Part shown: positions 35,736 through 44,490 of the stretch, one piece after another | Layout: each line of letters opens with the position of its first letter | Position numbering within the stretch: position 1 is the first letter of the stretch | DNA from: Bog-756 sp963831535 | GTDB taxonomy: Bacteria > Actinomycetota > Acidimicrobiia > Acidimicrobiales > RAAP-2 | Length of the DNA: 64,000 nucleotides | Direction of reading: 5' to 3' | Assembly (NCBI GenBank): GCA_963831535.1 | Contig: CAWHQP010000002.1 | Coordinates: 331,978 to 395,977 of the forward strand | Translations under genes and position numbers: made by a program | The notes under the pieces: model-generated | What the model was told of the DNA's origin: nothing | Databases searched by the model: none | The model's input: the letters and a program-made list of their open reading frames with translations, nothing else

Positions 35736-35812
35736 GTGACCGATGGTAGGGACTGGGTGTGTCAGTTGGGGTGACGGTCAGCGGCGCCACCGGTACCCGC
35801 GTCCGCGGCCCA

Positions 35813-36118
35813 CTACGGCCGGTCCCCTCGCAGGGTCACCCGCTGAGTGAGCCGGTGCTGGTCCCCAGAATCGAACACCACGAAGCGCACGGCGGCCCGG
35901 TTGTCCCAGATGCCCAGGTCACCGGGCTTCCAGCGATAACGCACCACGTACTTCTGCTGCACCATGTGGTCGTAGAGGATCTCGAGGAGGCCGTCCCTCT
36001 CCCGGCGGTTCAGCCCCACGAGGTGGGAGGTCTACTCGAGATTCGCGAAGAGGCAGCGCTTGCCACTCTCGGGATGGGTCCGGACCACCAATTGCTTCAC
36101 CGGTGTGAACGCGGCCAT
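35813..36118 (-). pseudogene. TauD/TfdA-type dioxygenase, C-terminal remnant
   Basis: Reading from about 36118, MAAFTPVKQLVVRTHPESGK is followed by RCLFANLE, an in-frame TAG near 36034, then TSHLVGLNRRERDGLLEILY. It ends YRWKPGDLGIWDNRAAVRF and LTQRVTLRGD. These match the last third of alpha-ketoglutarate/Fe(II) dioxygenases such as TauD, including the WDNR segment whose arginine binds ketoglutarate. The N-terminal two thirds with the first iron ligands are absent, and an upstream in-frame TGA lies at 36163. It is a decayed gene between clpC and radA. Confidence 0.7.
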
Positions 36119-36193
36119 CCGCTCCCCATCCCACTCGGTGAACCGGCCGCCCGGAGCTGCTCACCGACGTGGTGGGCCACCCTCGGACGTGGA

Positions 36194-36221
36194 GCCGCCC
36201 CACCGTAACCGGCGGGGCGGC
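36194..36221 (-). terminator. Strong hairpin after clpC
   Basis: GCCGCCCC/GGGGCGGC is a perfect 8-bp stem with a 12-base loop, lying 25 bases beyond the clpC stop. No T run follows on the minus strand, so it would be an actinobacterial-type, U-poor terminator. Confidence 0.55.
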
Positions 36222-36245
36222 TCAGTCAGGTCTCGGCTGATCCGC

Positions 36246-38800
36246 TCAGTCGGCGGAGGCGTCAGCCAGTTCCACCGGCGGCGGGGGCTCGACACCCTCG
36301 ATGGCGGTGAAGGTCAGCTGCTGTTCACCGGCCACCAGTGGAGGGGCACCCTTCACGTCATAGGCCGCGGCGGCCTCGGGCGTGATGGTCTCCACATCGA
36401 CCACGATGGTCTCGCCGACCCGGAACTCCTTCCACAGGATCCTCTCCGACAGCGGGTCCTCGACCATCTGCTGGATGGCACGGCGCAGCGGCCGGGCCCC
36501 CAGCTGGGGGTCGTAGCCCTTATCGGCCAGGAGCTGCTTGGCCGGTGGGGTCAGGATAAGGCTCAGGCCCTGGAGCTCCAGCTGGGTGGAGACCCGCTGG
36601 ATCATGAGGTCCACGATCTCCACCACCTCGACCTTGGACAGCTCGTGGAACACCACGACCTCGTCGATGCGGTTGAGGAACTCCGGTCGGAAGTGGGCCT
36701 TCAGCGCCTCGTTGACCTTGGTCTTCATCCGCTCATAGGTCACGGCCTCCGAGGTCTTGGCAAAGCCCACCGACGACTTGCGCAGATCGGCAGTACCGAG
36801 ATTGGACGTCATGATGAGCACGGTGTTCTTGAAGTCCACCGAACGACCCTGGGCGTCGGTCAACCGTCCGTCCTCCAGGATCTGGAGCAGTGTGTTGAAG
36901 ACGTCGGCGTGGGCCTTCTCGACCTCGTCGAAGAGCACCACCGAGAAGGGCTTGCGGCGAACCGCTTCGGTCAGCTGGCCACCCTCTTCGTACCCGACAT
37001 AGCCGGGAGGCGAGCCGACGAGGCGGCTCACCGTGTGCTTCTCCATGTACTCGGACATGTCCAGCTGGATGAGCGCGTCCTCGTCGTCGAAGAGGAACTC
37101 GGCCAGCGTCTTGGCCAGCTCGGTCTTCCCGACACCGGTCGGCCCGAGGAAGATGAACGAGCCACTCGGGACGCTTGGGGTCCTTCAGACCGGCCCGCGT
37201 CCGTCGGATGGAACGGGCCAGGGCGGCGATGGCCGGCTCCTGCCCGATGACCCGCTTGTGGAGCTCGTCCTCCATGCGCAGGAGCTTGGCCGTCTCCTCC
37301 TCGGTGAGGCGGTAGACGGGGATCCCCGTCCAGTTGGCCAGCACCTCGGCGATGACTTCCTCGTCGACGACGTCGAAGAGATCCACACCTTCGGCCCGCC
37401 ACTCGGCCTCCATGGCCTCTTTGGAGTCAAGCCGCTCCTTCTCCTGCTCGGCGAGCTTCTTGGCCTGGTCGAAAGCCTGCTTCTCCAGCGCGGCCTCCTT
37501 GTCGGCCCGGAGCCGGGTGATGTCCTCTTCCAACTTCTTGTAGGCCGGAGGCGTGGTCATCCGGCGGATGCGCAGGCGGCTGCCGGCCTCATCGATGAGG
37601 TCGATGGCCTTGTCCGGGAGGTACCGGTCGGCCAGGTACCGGTCGGCCAGGTTGGCTGCGGCCACCAGAGCCTGATCGGTGATGGTCACGGCATGATGCG
37701 ACTCGTACCGGTCGCGGAGCCCCTTCAGGATCTCGATGGTCAGCGCCACGTTGGGCTGCTCGACCTTGATCGGCTGGAAACGCCGCTCGAGGGCCGCGTC
37801 CTTCTCCAGGTGCTTGCGGTACTCGTCGATGGTGGTGGCACCGATGGTCTGCAGTTCGCCCCGGGCCAGCATGGGTTTCAGGATGGAGGCGGCGTCGATG
37901 GCACCTTCGGCAGCTCCGGCACCCACCAACGTGTGCAGCTCGTCGATGAACAGCACGATGTCGCCGCGGGTTCGGATCTCCTTCAGGACCTTCTTCAGCC
38001 GCTCCTCGAAGTCGCCCCGGTACCGGCTGCCGGCCACCAGTGCCCCGAGGTCGAGGGTGTAGAGCTGCTTGCCGGTGAGCGTCTCGGGGACGTCGTCGGC
38101 CACGATCCGCTGGGCCAGCCCCTCGACGATGGCGGTCTTGCCCACGCCGGGCTCCCCGATGAGCACCGGGTTGTTCTTGGTCCGGCGGGACAGGACCTGC
38201 ATGACCCGCTCGATCTCTTTCTCACGACCGATCACCGGGTCCAGCTTGTGGTCCCGGGCCAGTGCGGTAAGGTTGCGGCCGAACTGGTCCAGCACCGGTG
38301 AGCCGGTCGGGGCATCTGAGGACTGCGAGCCCGGTGCGCCGGCGCCCACCGACTCCTTGCCCTGGTAGCCCGAGAGCAACTGGATGACCTGCTGGCGGAC
38401 CCGGGGGAGATCGGCCCCCAGGCTCACGAGAACCTGGGCGGCCACGCCCTCGCCCTCGCGGACGAGACCGAGCAGCATGTGCTCGGTGCCGATGTAGCTG
38501 TGGCCCAGCTGGAGTGCTTCACGCAGGGAGAGCTCGAGGACCTTCTTGGCCCTCGGGGTGAAGGGTGGCGAGCCGGTCGGGTGCCGTGCCGGCCAGGCCG
38601 ATGGTCTCCTCGACCTTCTCGCGGACGGCCTCCAGCGAGACGCCCAGCGACTCCAGTGCCTTGGCCGCGACGCCCTCGCCCTCGTGGATCAGTCCCAAGA
38701 GGATGTGCTCGGTGCCGATGAAGCTGTGGTTGAGCAGCCGCGCCTCCTCCTGCGCTAGCACAAGAACTCGACGAGCCCGGTCTGTGAATCGTTCGAACAC
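36246..38800 (-). CDS. clpC: ATP-dependent Clp protease ATPase subunit ClpC, frame broken twice
   Basis: The product starts at GTG 38800 (VFERFTDRARRVLVLAQEEA) with GGAGG upstream. It carries two Clp-N repeats, NBD1 with GEPGVGKT and DELHTLVGAGAAEGAIDAAS, a UVR-type middle segment, and NBD2 with SEYMEKHTVSRLVGSPPGYV. The frame changes near 38580 (between the Clp-N repeats) and near 37171 (just before GPTGVGKT). In both cases an extra G after CCC explains it: 2555 bases minus two gives exactly 850 residues. ClpC unfolds substrates for ClpP and is essential in actinobacteria, so disruption is probably artefact. Confidence 0.92.
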
Positions 38801-38930
38801 TCCACCGCCTCCATCCGCGGTCAGTAACTGAAGCCGAAGTCTACAGGTACCCGTGCCACACACACCCGCACGGGCCCATTTTCCGGCCCTTTTCTCAGCC
38901 ATCGGCATCCGCGCCTATCGTCTGTAGGAA

Positions 38931-39912
38931 GTGAACGTCGTCGAACTCCTCGGGCTTCCCGCACTCGAAGAACAGCTCAAACGCCTCGAGCCCCTGCTCG
39001 TGGAGTCGGTGGTGACCGGGGACGGACTTCCTCGACGAGGTGACCACCCACCTCCTGGCCGCCGGGGGCAAGCGGCTCCGGCCGGTGTTGGCCCTGGCCA
39101 CCGCCACATCCGGCACCCGGGACGGCCACCCGGGAGGACCTGTTGGGGGCGGTGGCCGTGGAGCTGGTCCACCTGGCCTCGCTCTACCACGACGACGTCA
39201 TGGACGAGGCCACCGTACGGCGCAACGTCGAGAGCGTCAACGCCCGGTTCGGCAACTTGGTGGCCATCGTGGCCGGCGACTTCCTGCTGGCCCGGTCGGC
39301 CGAGATCGCCGCCGGACTGGGCACCGAGATCGCCGGGCTCCTGGCCGCCACCCTGGGGGAGCTGTGCCAGGGCCAGGTGGCCGAGGTGCACGCCGCCTTC
39401 CAGCCCGGCCGGAGCCGGGACGACTACTACCGTGCCATCGCCGGCAAGACGGCGTCGCTCATGGCCACGTCGTGCCGGATCGGCGCCCTCACCGGCGGGC
39501 TCCCCCGCACCCAGATCGACGCCTTCACCGACTTCGGCCGCTCGTTCGGGATGATCTTCCAGGTCCGCGACGACATCCTCGACGTCATCGGCACCGAGGC
39601 CGAGCTGGGCAAGCCGGCCGGCCAGGACCTGGCCGAGGGGATCTACACCCTGCCCGTGCTGCTGGCGCTGGCCGATCCCGAGGCCGGACCGGAACTCCGC
39701 ACCCTGCTCGGCCAGCCGCTCGGCACAGCCCGAGCGGGACAAGGCCCGGGCCATCGTGGCCGCATCGGGGGCCATCGCCGACTCGGTGGTGGTGGCCCGG
39801 AGATACGCCGACGAGGCCGCGGCGGCGGCGCGGCTCGGGTCCCTCACCCGAGCTGGCAGCCGGGTTCGCCGGCCTGGCCCACTCCCTGGTGGACGACCTG
39901 CCCACCGACTGA
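38931..39912 (+). CDS. Trans-polyprenyl diphosphate synthase, frame broken four times
   Basis: The product starts at GTG 38931 (VELLGLPALEEQLKRLEPLL). The first Asp-rich motif is in SLYHDDVMDEATVRRN and the second in IFQVRDDILDVIGTEAELGK; GKTASLMATSCRIGAL lies between. Frames change near 39020, 39120, 39727 and 39845. Removing one base at each (982 minus 4) gives 325 residues, the normal length. It elongates isoprenoid diphosphates, most likely the menaquinone side chain, using IPP from the MEP pathway (ispD and ispF nearby). It is divergent from clpC. Four errors in one gene is high; real decay cannot be fully excluded. Confidence 0.85.
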
Positions 39913-39931
39913 CCCGGAGCCCCGGCGCGGC

Positions 39932-39971
39932 CGGAGCGGTCGCCCGACTGACACGTCGACCGACCGCTCCG
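39932..39971. terminator. Bidirectional hairpin between convergent genes
   Basis: CGGAGCGGTCG and CGACCGCTCCG form a perfect 11-bp inverted repeat with an 18-base loop. It lies between the stop of the polyprenyl synthase gene and that of the secreted-protein gene. Confidence 0.6.
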
Positions 39972-40010
39972 CTCACACCGCTGCTGACAACGTCAGCGCA
40001 CACCGTCGGC

Positions 40011-40397
40011 TCAGCTGGTGGCTCCCGGCGCCGACACGTTGCACTTGGCGTCGATGGCCGCCGTGGCCCGGTCCAGCCGGGCCTTGAAGGCGGGGCTCTC
40101 GAGCCGGGTGATCCGCCGCTGGAGGCGAGCGGCCGTCTTGGTCCGGCCGGCGGCGGCCGCCTTGGCCTGAGCCGCGGTCAGCTTGGGCAGACCGTTGGCG
40201 ATGTCGCCTTCGGCCTTTTGGATCCGGGCCAGCACCTTGGGTGCATTGGCGCAGTTGAACGACTGCACCCTGGCCGGGGTGACGCTCGACGTCCCGGTCG
40301 TGGCGGCTCCGGCGATGCCGGCGGCGCCCACGGAGAGCGCCCCGACGGCTACCACGCCCACGATCAGCTTCTTGGCGGTGGGAATCATGTTCTTCAT
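40011..40397 (-). CDS. Small secreted protein, function unknown
   Basis: The 128-residue protein starts at ATG 40397 with AGGAGG 12 bases upstream. The N-terminus KKLIVGVVAVGALSVGAAGI with a small-residue cleavage site (AGA-AT) is a Sec signal peptide. The mature part is about 95 residues of Ala/Arg/Lys-rich helix (AAQAKAAAAGRTKTAARLQRR) with one cysteine near each end (FNCANAPK and AKCNVS), which could form a disulfide closing a helical hairpin. No family is recognised. Confidence 0.75.
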   Translation of the reverse strand: MKNMIPTAKKLIVGVVAVGALSVGAAGIAGAATTGTSSVTPARVQSFNCANAPKVLARIQKAEGDIANGLPKLTAAQAKAAAAGRTKTAARLQRRITRLESPAFKARLDRATAAIDAKCNVSAPGATS

Positions 40398-40717
40398 GGC
40401 TGTACTACCTCCTGAACTGGGCCGGTGGTTCCGGCTACCACTCAGTTATCCCCGGGGGCATGTGTGTTGCGTGATGCCGATGTTAGGGGCCGATGAGGGC
40501 CTTCGAAAGCGTGGACATTGGCCGGGTGAGGAGGACATCGTCCCTGTTCACGGCGTAATTGTCCTGGGACGGCCAACGGTTACCGTGCCGGGATGCTCCA
40601 TCGTGTCGGCCTCTTCCAACCCGTGGGGGCTGATCCGGACCGGTCACGGCCGACGCCGCACCATCGGGGCCAGCCTCGACCCCAGCGCTCGGGACACGGG
40701 CCGGCCGGGACCCGGCC
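40398..40717. other. Gene-free stretch between divergent genes
   Basis: This divergent intergenic region must contain promoters for the secreted-protein gene and for the SRPBCC-sulfatase pair. I see no convincing -10/-35 pair or dyad. Confidence 0.45.
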
Positions 40718-41161
40718 GTGACCGCCAAGCGGGGGAGCGCCCGCCACGCCGTCAGGCTCGACTGTGGGCCGGAGGGCGTGTGGGCGCTCCTCGGGGCGCC
40801 GGGACGGGTCCACGAGTGGTTCCCCGGGATCGAGTCGTGCACCGTGGACGGCCACCACCGCGTGGTGGTGACGGCCTCGGGCCTACCCATGCCCGAGGAC
40901 CTCGTGACGGTCGACCCCACGCTCCGGCGTCTCCAGTACCGGATCACGGCGCCCCTGTTCACCGAGCACCTCAGCACCATCGACGTGCACGACCTGGGCG
41001 ACGGCACCAGTCTGGCCGTGTACTCCGTCGACGCCGACCCGGCCGCCTTGGCCCTGGTCATCGGCGGGGCCGCCCGCGCCGGGCTCGAGGGTGTCCCCGA
41101 GCTCCTGGGGCTCGAGGCGCTGACCCGGTACCCCCCCGACGACAGGCCGGGGTCGCGCTGA
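40718..41161 (+). CDS. SRPBCC-family (polyketide cyclase-like) protein
   Basis: The 147-residue protein (GTG start) has the helix-grip pattern: RLDCGPEGVWALLGAPGRVH, WFPGIESCTVDG, and a C-terminal helix ALALVIGGAARAGLEGVPEL. Such proteins bind hydrophobic ligands in a central cavity. Its stop shares one base with the start of the sulfatase gene (TGATG), so translation is coupled. A role in handling the sulfatase substrate or product is possible but unproven. Confidence 0.82.
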   Translation: MTAKRGSARHAVRLDCGPEGVWALLGAPGRVHEWFPGIESCTVDGHHRVVVTASGLPMPEDLVTVDPTLRRLQYRITAPLFTEHLSTIDVHDLGDGTSLAVYSVDADPAALALVIGGAARAGLEGVPELLGLEALTRYPPDDRPGSR

Positions 41162-42706
41162 TGGGCCGCAAGATCCTCCTCGTGACCACCGACCAGCAGC
41201 GGTACGACACCCTCGGCTGCAACGGGGGCTCGATCGGACGCACGCCGGTGGTGGACCGTCTCGCCGCCGAGGGTGTCCGGTTCGAACGGGCCCATCCCCA
41301 GTCGGTGGTGTGCATGCCCTCCCGGTCGACCATCCTGACCGGCCAGCACCCGACCACCCACGGGGTGTGGATGAACGGCGTGCCCCTCCCCTTGGCGGCG
41401 CCGTCGGTGGCCGCCGAACTCCACGGCGCCGGCTACCGCACCGCACTGGTGGGTAAGGCCCACTTCGAGCCGTTCCTCGACCCGTTCTTCCGCTTCGGCG
41501 AGAACTCCCTGGCCCAGACCGGGACCCAGCCACCCGGCGGACTCCACCGGGGCTTCGAGCACCTCGAGCTGGCCACCCACGGCGTGATCGGACCCCTCCA
41601 CTACGCCGCGCTGGATGATGGCCGAGCACCCCGGGGACCTCGCCGGCTTCTACCCGGCCCTGGACGCCTCCCTGCAGGTCAACGCGGCAGGAGGCGGGGA
41701 CACCGGTGCCCCCCAGGTCCAGGTCAACCCGGTGGATCGCCACATCTACCACACCGACTGGGTGGCCGATCGGACCATGGCCTGGATGGACACGCTCGGG
41801 GCCGACGAGGACTGGTTCTGCTGGATGAGCTTTCCCGACCCGCACCACCCCTGGGACCCTCCCGAGTCCGAGGTCGGTCGCATCGATTGGCACGATGTCC
41901 CGCTGCCGGCCGGTTATCCCGAGCACCGGTCCGAACGCGAGGCCATCCTCGACGCCAAGCCCCGGCACTGGCGCCTCTGGTACGACGGGACGCTGGTGTC
42001 CAACTACGAGGCCCCGGCCGACTGGGTCCCCGCCACACTGACCCCTGACCAGGTCCGCGAGGTCAACGCCCGCAACGCAGTCGAGTGCGAGCTCATCGAC
42101 GAAGCCCTGGGTCGGGTGCTCGGACACGTGGCCAAGCGGGGTTGGGCCGACGATCTCGACGTCGTCTTCACCACCGACCACGGCGAGCTGCAGGGTGACT
42201 TCGGGCTCCTGTTCAAAGGCCCGTACCACGTGGACGCCCTCATGCGGATCCCCCTGGTGTGGCGGCCGGCCCCTCGGGCCGCCACCTCGCCCGCGGTGGT
42301 GTCCCGACCGGTCGGCCTGGTCGATCTGGCCCCCACCTTCTGCGCCATCGCCGGCCTCGAGGCCCCCGGCTGGATGCAGGGCGCGGCCCTGCCCGTGGAC
42401 GATGCCGACGCCGGGTCGCGTGGTTTCGAGCGGGTGCTCACCGAATGGGACAGCGAGCTGTTCGGCACCGACGTCCATCTGCGCACCATCATGCGGGACC
42501 ACTGGGTGTGCACCGCCTACCGGCCCGGGACCTCCCACGACGGCAGCGAGGGCGAGCTCTACGACCTGGACGACGATCCGCTCCAACGGGCCAACCGCTG
42601 GGACGACCCCGCCCTGGCCGCGGTCCGCAGCGATCTTCTCGCCGACCTGTGGGACCACCAGCCACCCCCGCACCAGCCCCGCCTGGCCCTCGAGGCCCCC
42701 GTCTGA
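41161..42706 (+). CDS. Type I sulfatase, frame broken once
   Basis: The ATG at 41161 overlaps the previous stop. The active site CMPSR (Cys51, the residue converted to formylglycine) lies in SVVCMPSRSTILTGQHP. Metal ligands are VTTDQQRYD at the start and FTTDHGELQGDFGL later. The frame changes near 41609 (HYAAL to WMMAEHPGD). Removing one base gives 514 residues, typical of arylsulfatase/choline-sulfatase-like enzymes. It hydrolyses a sulfate ester; no signal peptide is seen, so it is probably cytosolic. The substrate is unknown. The FGE-like protein EgtB in the window is not the activating enzyme. Confidence 0.87.
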
Positions 42707-42712
42707 ACGCCT

Positions 42713-42732
42713 AGGGGCCGCCCACCGGCCCT
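42713..42732. terminator. Hairpin between convergent sulfatase and coaX
   Basis: AGGGGCCG and CGGCCCT pair across a 5-base loop with one bulged G, inside the 31-base gap between the two stops. It could end transcription in both directions. Confidence 0.5.
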
Positions 42733-42737
42733 GGCGC

Positions 42738-43571
42738 CTAGCGCGGTGACGGACCGACTGGCGAGTTCCTCTCGAAGATGATCCGCAGTCCGTGCAGGGT
42801 AAGCCAGGGCTCCACGTACTCGATCTCCTCGGCGTAGGGCGAGATGAGCTCCGAGAGCCCGCCGGTGGCCACCACCGTGCAGTCACCCAGGACGGCGGCG
42901 AAGCGACGGCACAAGCCGTCGACCTGACCGGCGAAACCGTAGAGGGCGCCGGACTGAATCGACTCGACCGTCGACTTGCCGATCACGCTGCGGGGCTCGA
43001 CCAGCTCCACCCGGCGCAGCGCGGCGGCGTGGGCGAAGAGGGCGTCGAGGCTGATGGCCACCCCGGGGGTGATGGCCCCACCCAGGTACTCCCCGGCGGC
43101 GGAGATGGCGTCGAATGTCGTGGCCGTGCCGAGGTCCACCACCACACAAGGCCCCCCGAAGAGGTCGTGGGCACCCACGGCGTTGGCGATCCTGTCCGCC
43201 CCCACCTCCTTCGGATTGTCGTAGAGGATGGGCATCCCGCTCTTCACCCCGGGCTCGAGCACGACGGCCGGCACGTCGAACCAACGGGACACCATCTGGC
43301 GGAGGTTGGCCGTCACCAGTGGCACCGACGAGGTGACGGCGATGCCCGAAACGGCGCTGTCGATGTCCAACCCGTCGAGGTCCAGGAGCTGCGTGAGCAA
43401 CAAGGCGTGCTCGTCGGCGGTGCGCTCGGCCACCGTGGACAGGCGCCAGTGGTGGGCCAGACCGGTCGGTTCATTGCCGTCCCGGGGGCCGGTACCGGGG
43501 GGATCGGAGGGATCGTCGGCGAACAGGCCGACTACCGTCTCGGTGTTGCCCACGTCTATGGCCAGCAGCAT
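42738..43571 (-). CDS. coaX: Type III pantothenate kinase CoaX
   Basis: The 277-residue protein starts at ATG 43571, preceded by GGGAGG. ASKHA-fold motifs are AIDVGNTETVVGLF (phosphate 1), DNPKEVGADRIANAVGA, VVDLGTATTFDAI (phosphate 2) and GGAITPGV. It phosphorylates pantothenate in the first step of CoA synthesis. The insert DDPSDPPGTGPRDGNEPTG (about residues 19-37) is longer than usual. It is last in the panC-nadB-nadC-coaX run, with 2 bases between nadC and coaX. Confidence 0.95.
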   Translation of the reverse strand: MLLAIDVGNTETVVGLFADDPSDPPGTGPRDGNEPTGLAHHWRLSTVAERTADEHALLLTQLLDLDGLDIDSAVSGIAVTSSVPLVTANLRQMVSRWFDVPAVVLEPGVKSGMPILYDNPKEVGADRIANAVGAHDLFGGPCVVVDLGTATTFDAISAAGEYLGGAITPGVAISLDALFAHAAALRRVELVEPRSVIGKSTVESIQSGALYGFAGQVDGLCRRFAAVLGDCTVVATGGLSELISPYAEEIEYVEPWLTLHGLRIIFERNSPVGPSPR

Positions 43572-43573
43572 GG

Positions 43574-44488
43574 TCAGCCTCCCTCCTCGGCCGGCAGAGC
43601 CAGATCGAACCCGAGGTCGAGCACGGGCGAGGAGTGGGTGAGCGCCCCCACCGAGATGAGGTCGGCACCGGCGGTGGCCAGCTTGGGTGCAGCCAGGAGA
43701 TCGACCCCACCGGACACCTCCACCAGCGTGGTGACCCCGTCGGCCCGAAGTTGAGACACGCACCCGGCCACCCGCTCGATGGACATGTTGTCCAGCATGA
43801 TGACGGTGGCCCCGGCGGCCACCGCCTCGTCCACCTGGGAGAGGTGGTCGCACTCGACCTCCACCATGCGCCCGGGCCAGAGGTCCTTGGCCCGGGCCAC
43901 CGCCTCGGCGATGGACAGCCCGGCCAGATGGTTGTCCTTGACCAGGACGGCGTCGGACAGGCTGGCCCGGTGGTTGTGGCCGCCCCCGGCCCGGACCGCC
44001 GCCTTCTCGAGGGCACGGAGCCCCGGTGTGGTCTTGCGGGTGTCGAGCACCCGCGTGGCCGGATTGGCCGCCTCCACCGCGTCCACGTACCGCCGGGTCA
44101 ACGAAGCCACACCGGACAGGTGCCCGAGGAAGTTCAGCACCGTCCGCTCGGCGGTCAGGATGGACCGCAACGGACCGCTGATCTCGGCCACCCGTTCGCC
44201 CGGCTCGACCCGGCCGCCGTCGGGGATCAACCACACCACCTCAAGGACCGGGTCGATCTGACGAAGGGTCTCGACGGCACAGGCCCGACCGGCCAGCACC
44301 CCGGACGCCCGGCTCACGATGGCCACGGCGGCCACGGTGGTGGACGGCACCAGAGCTGCGGTCAGGTCACCCAGCGGGAGGAGATCCTCGGCCAGGGCCC
44401 GGGCCACCGCATCGACCACCGCGACCCCGGGAGGATCGACGTCGACGACGTTCGCGGGCGAGGTCCCGTGGGCTGGCTGCTCTCCCAC
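43574..44488 (-). CDS. nadC: Nicotinate-nucleotide pyrophosphorylase (carboxylating) NadC
   Basis: GTG 44488 lies 2 bases past the nadB stop; 304 residues. The further upstream frame is only antisense-like. Quinolinate-binding and PRPP-binding motifs are present: RKTTPGLRALEKAAVRAGGG with HNHR, LVKDNHLAG, VEVECDHL, MLDNMS and EVSGGV. It makes nicotinate mononucleotide from quinolinate and PRPP. Together with NadB it gives two of the three steps of the aspartate route to NAD; nadA is not in the window. Confidence 0.95.
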   Translation of the reverse strand: MGEQPAHGTSPANVVDVDPPGVAVVDAVARALAEDLLPLGDLTAALVPSTTVAAVAIVSRASGVLAGRACAVETLRQIDPVLEVVWLIPDGGRVEPGERVAEISGPLRSILTAERTVLNFLGHLSGVASLTRRYVDAVEAANPATRVLDTRKTTPGLRALEKAAVRAGGGHNHRASLSDAVLVKDNHLAGLSIAEAVARAKDLWPGRMVEVECDHLSQVDEAVAAGATVIMLDNMSIERVAGCVSQLRADGVTTLVEVSGGVDLLAAPKLATAGADLISVGALTHSSPVLDLGFDLALPAEEGG

Positions 44489-44490
44489 CT

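Noticed and set aside
36246..38800. clpC as a genuine pseudogene
   Set aside because: All domains survive without substitutions in motifs, removal of two single bases restores exactly 850 residues, and the gene is essential in actinobacteria.
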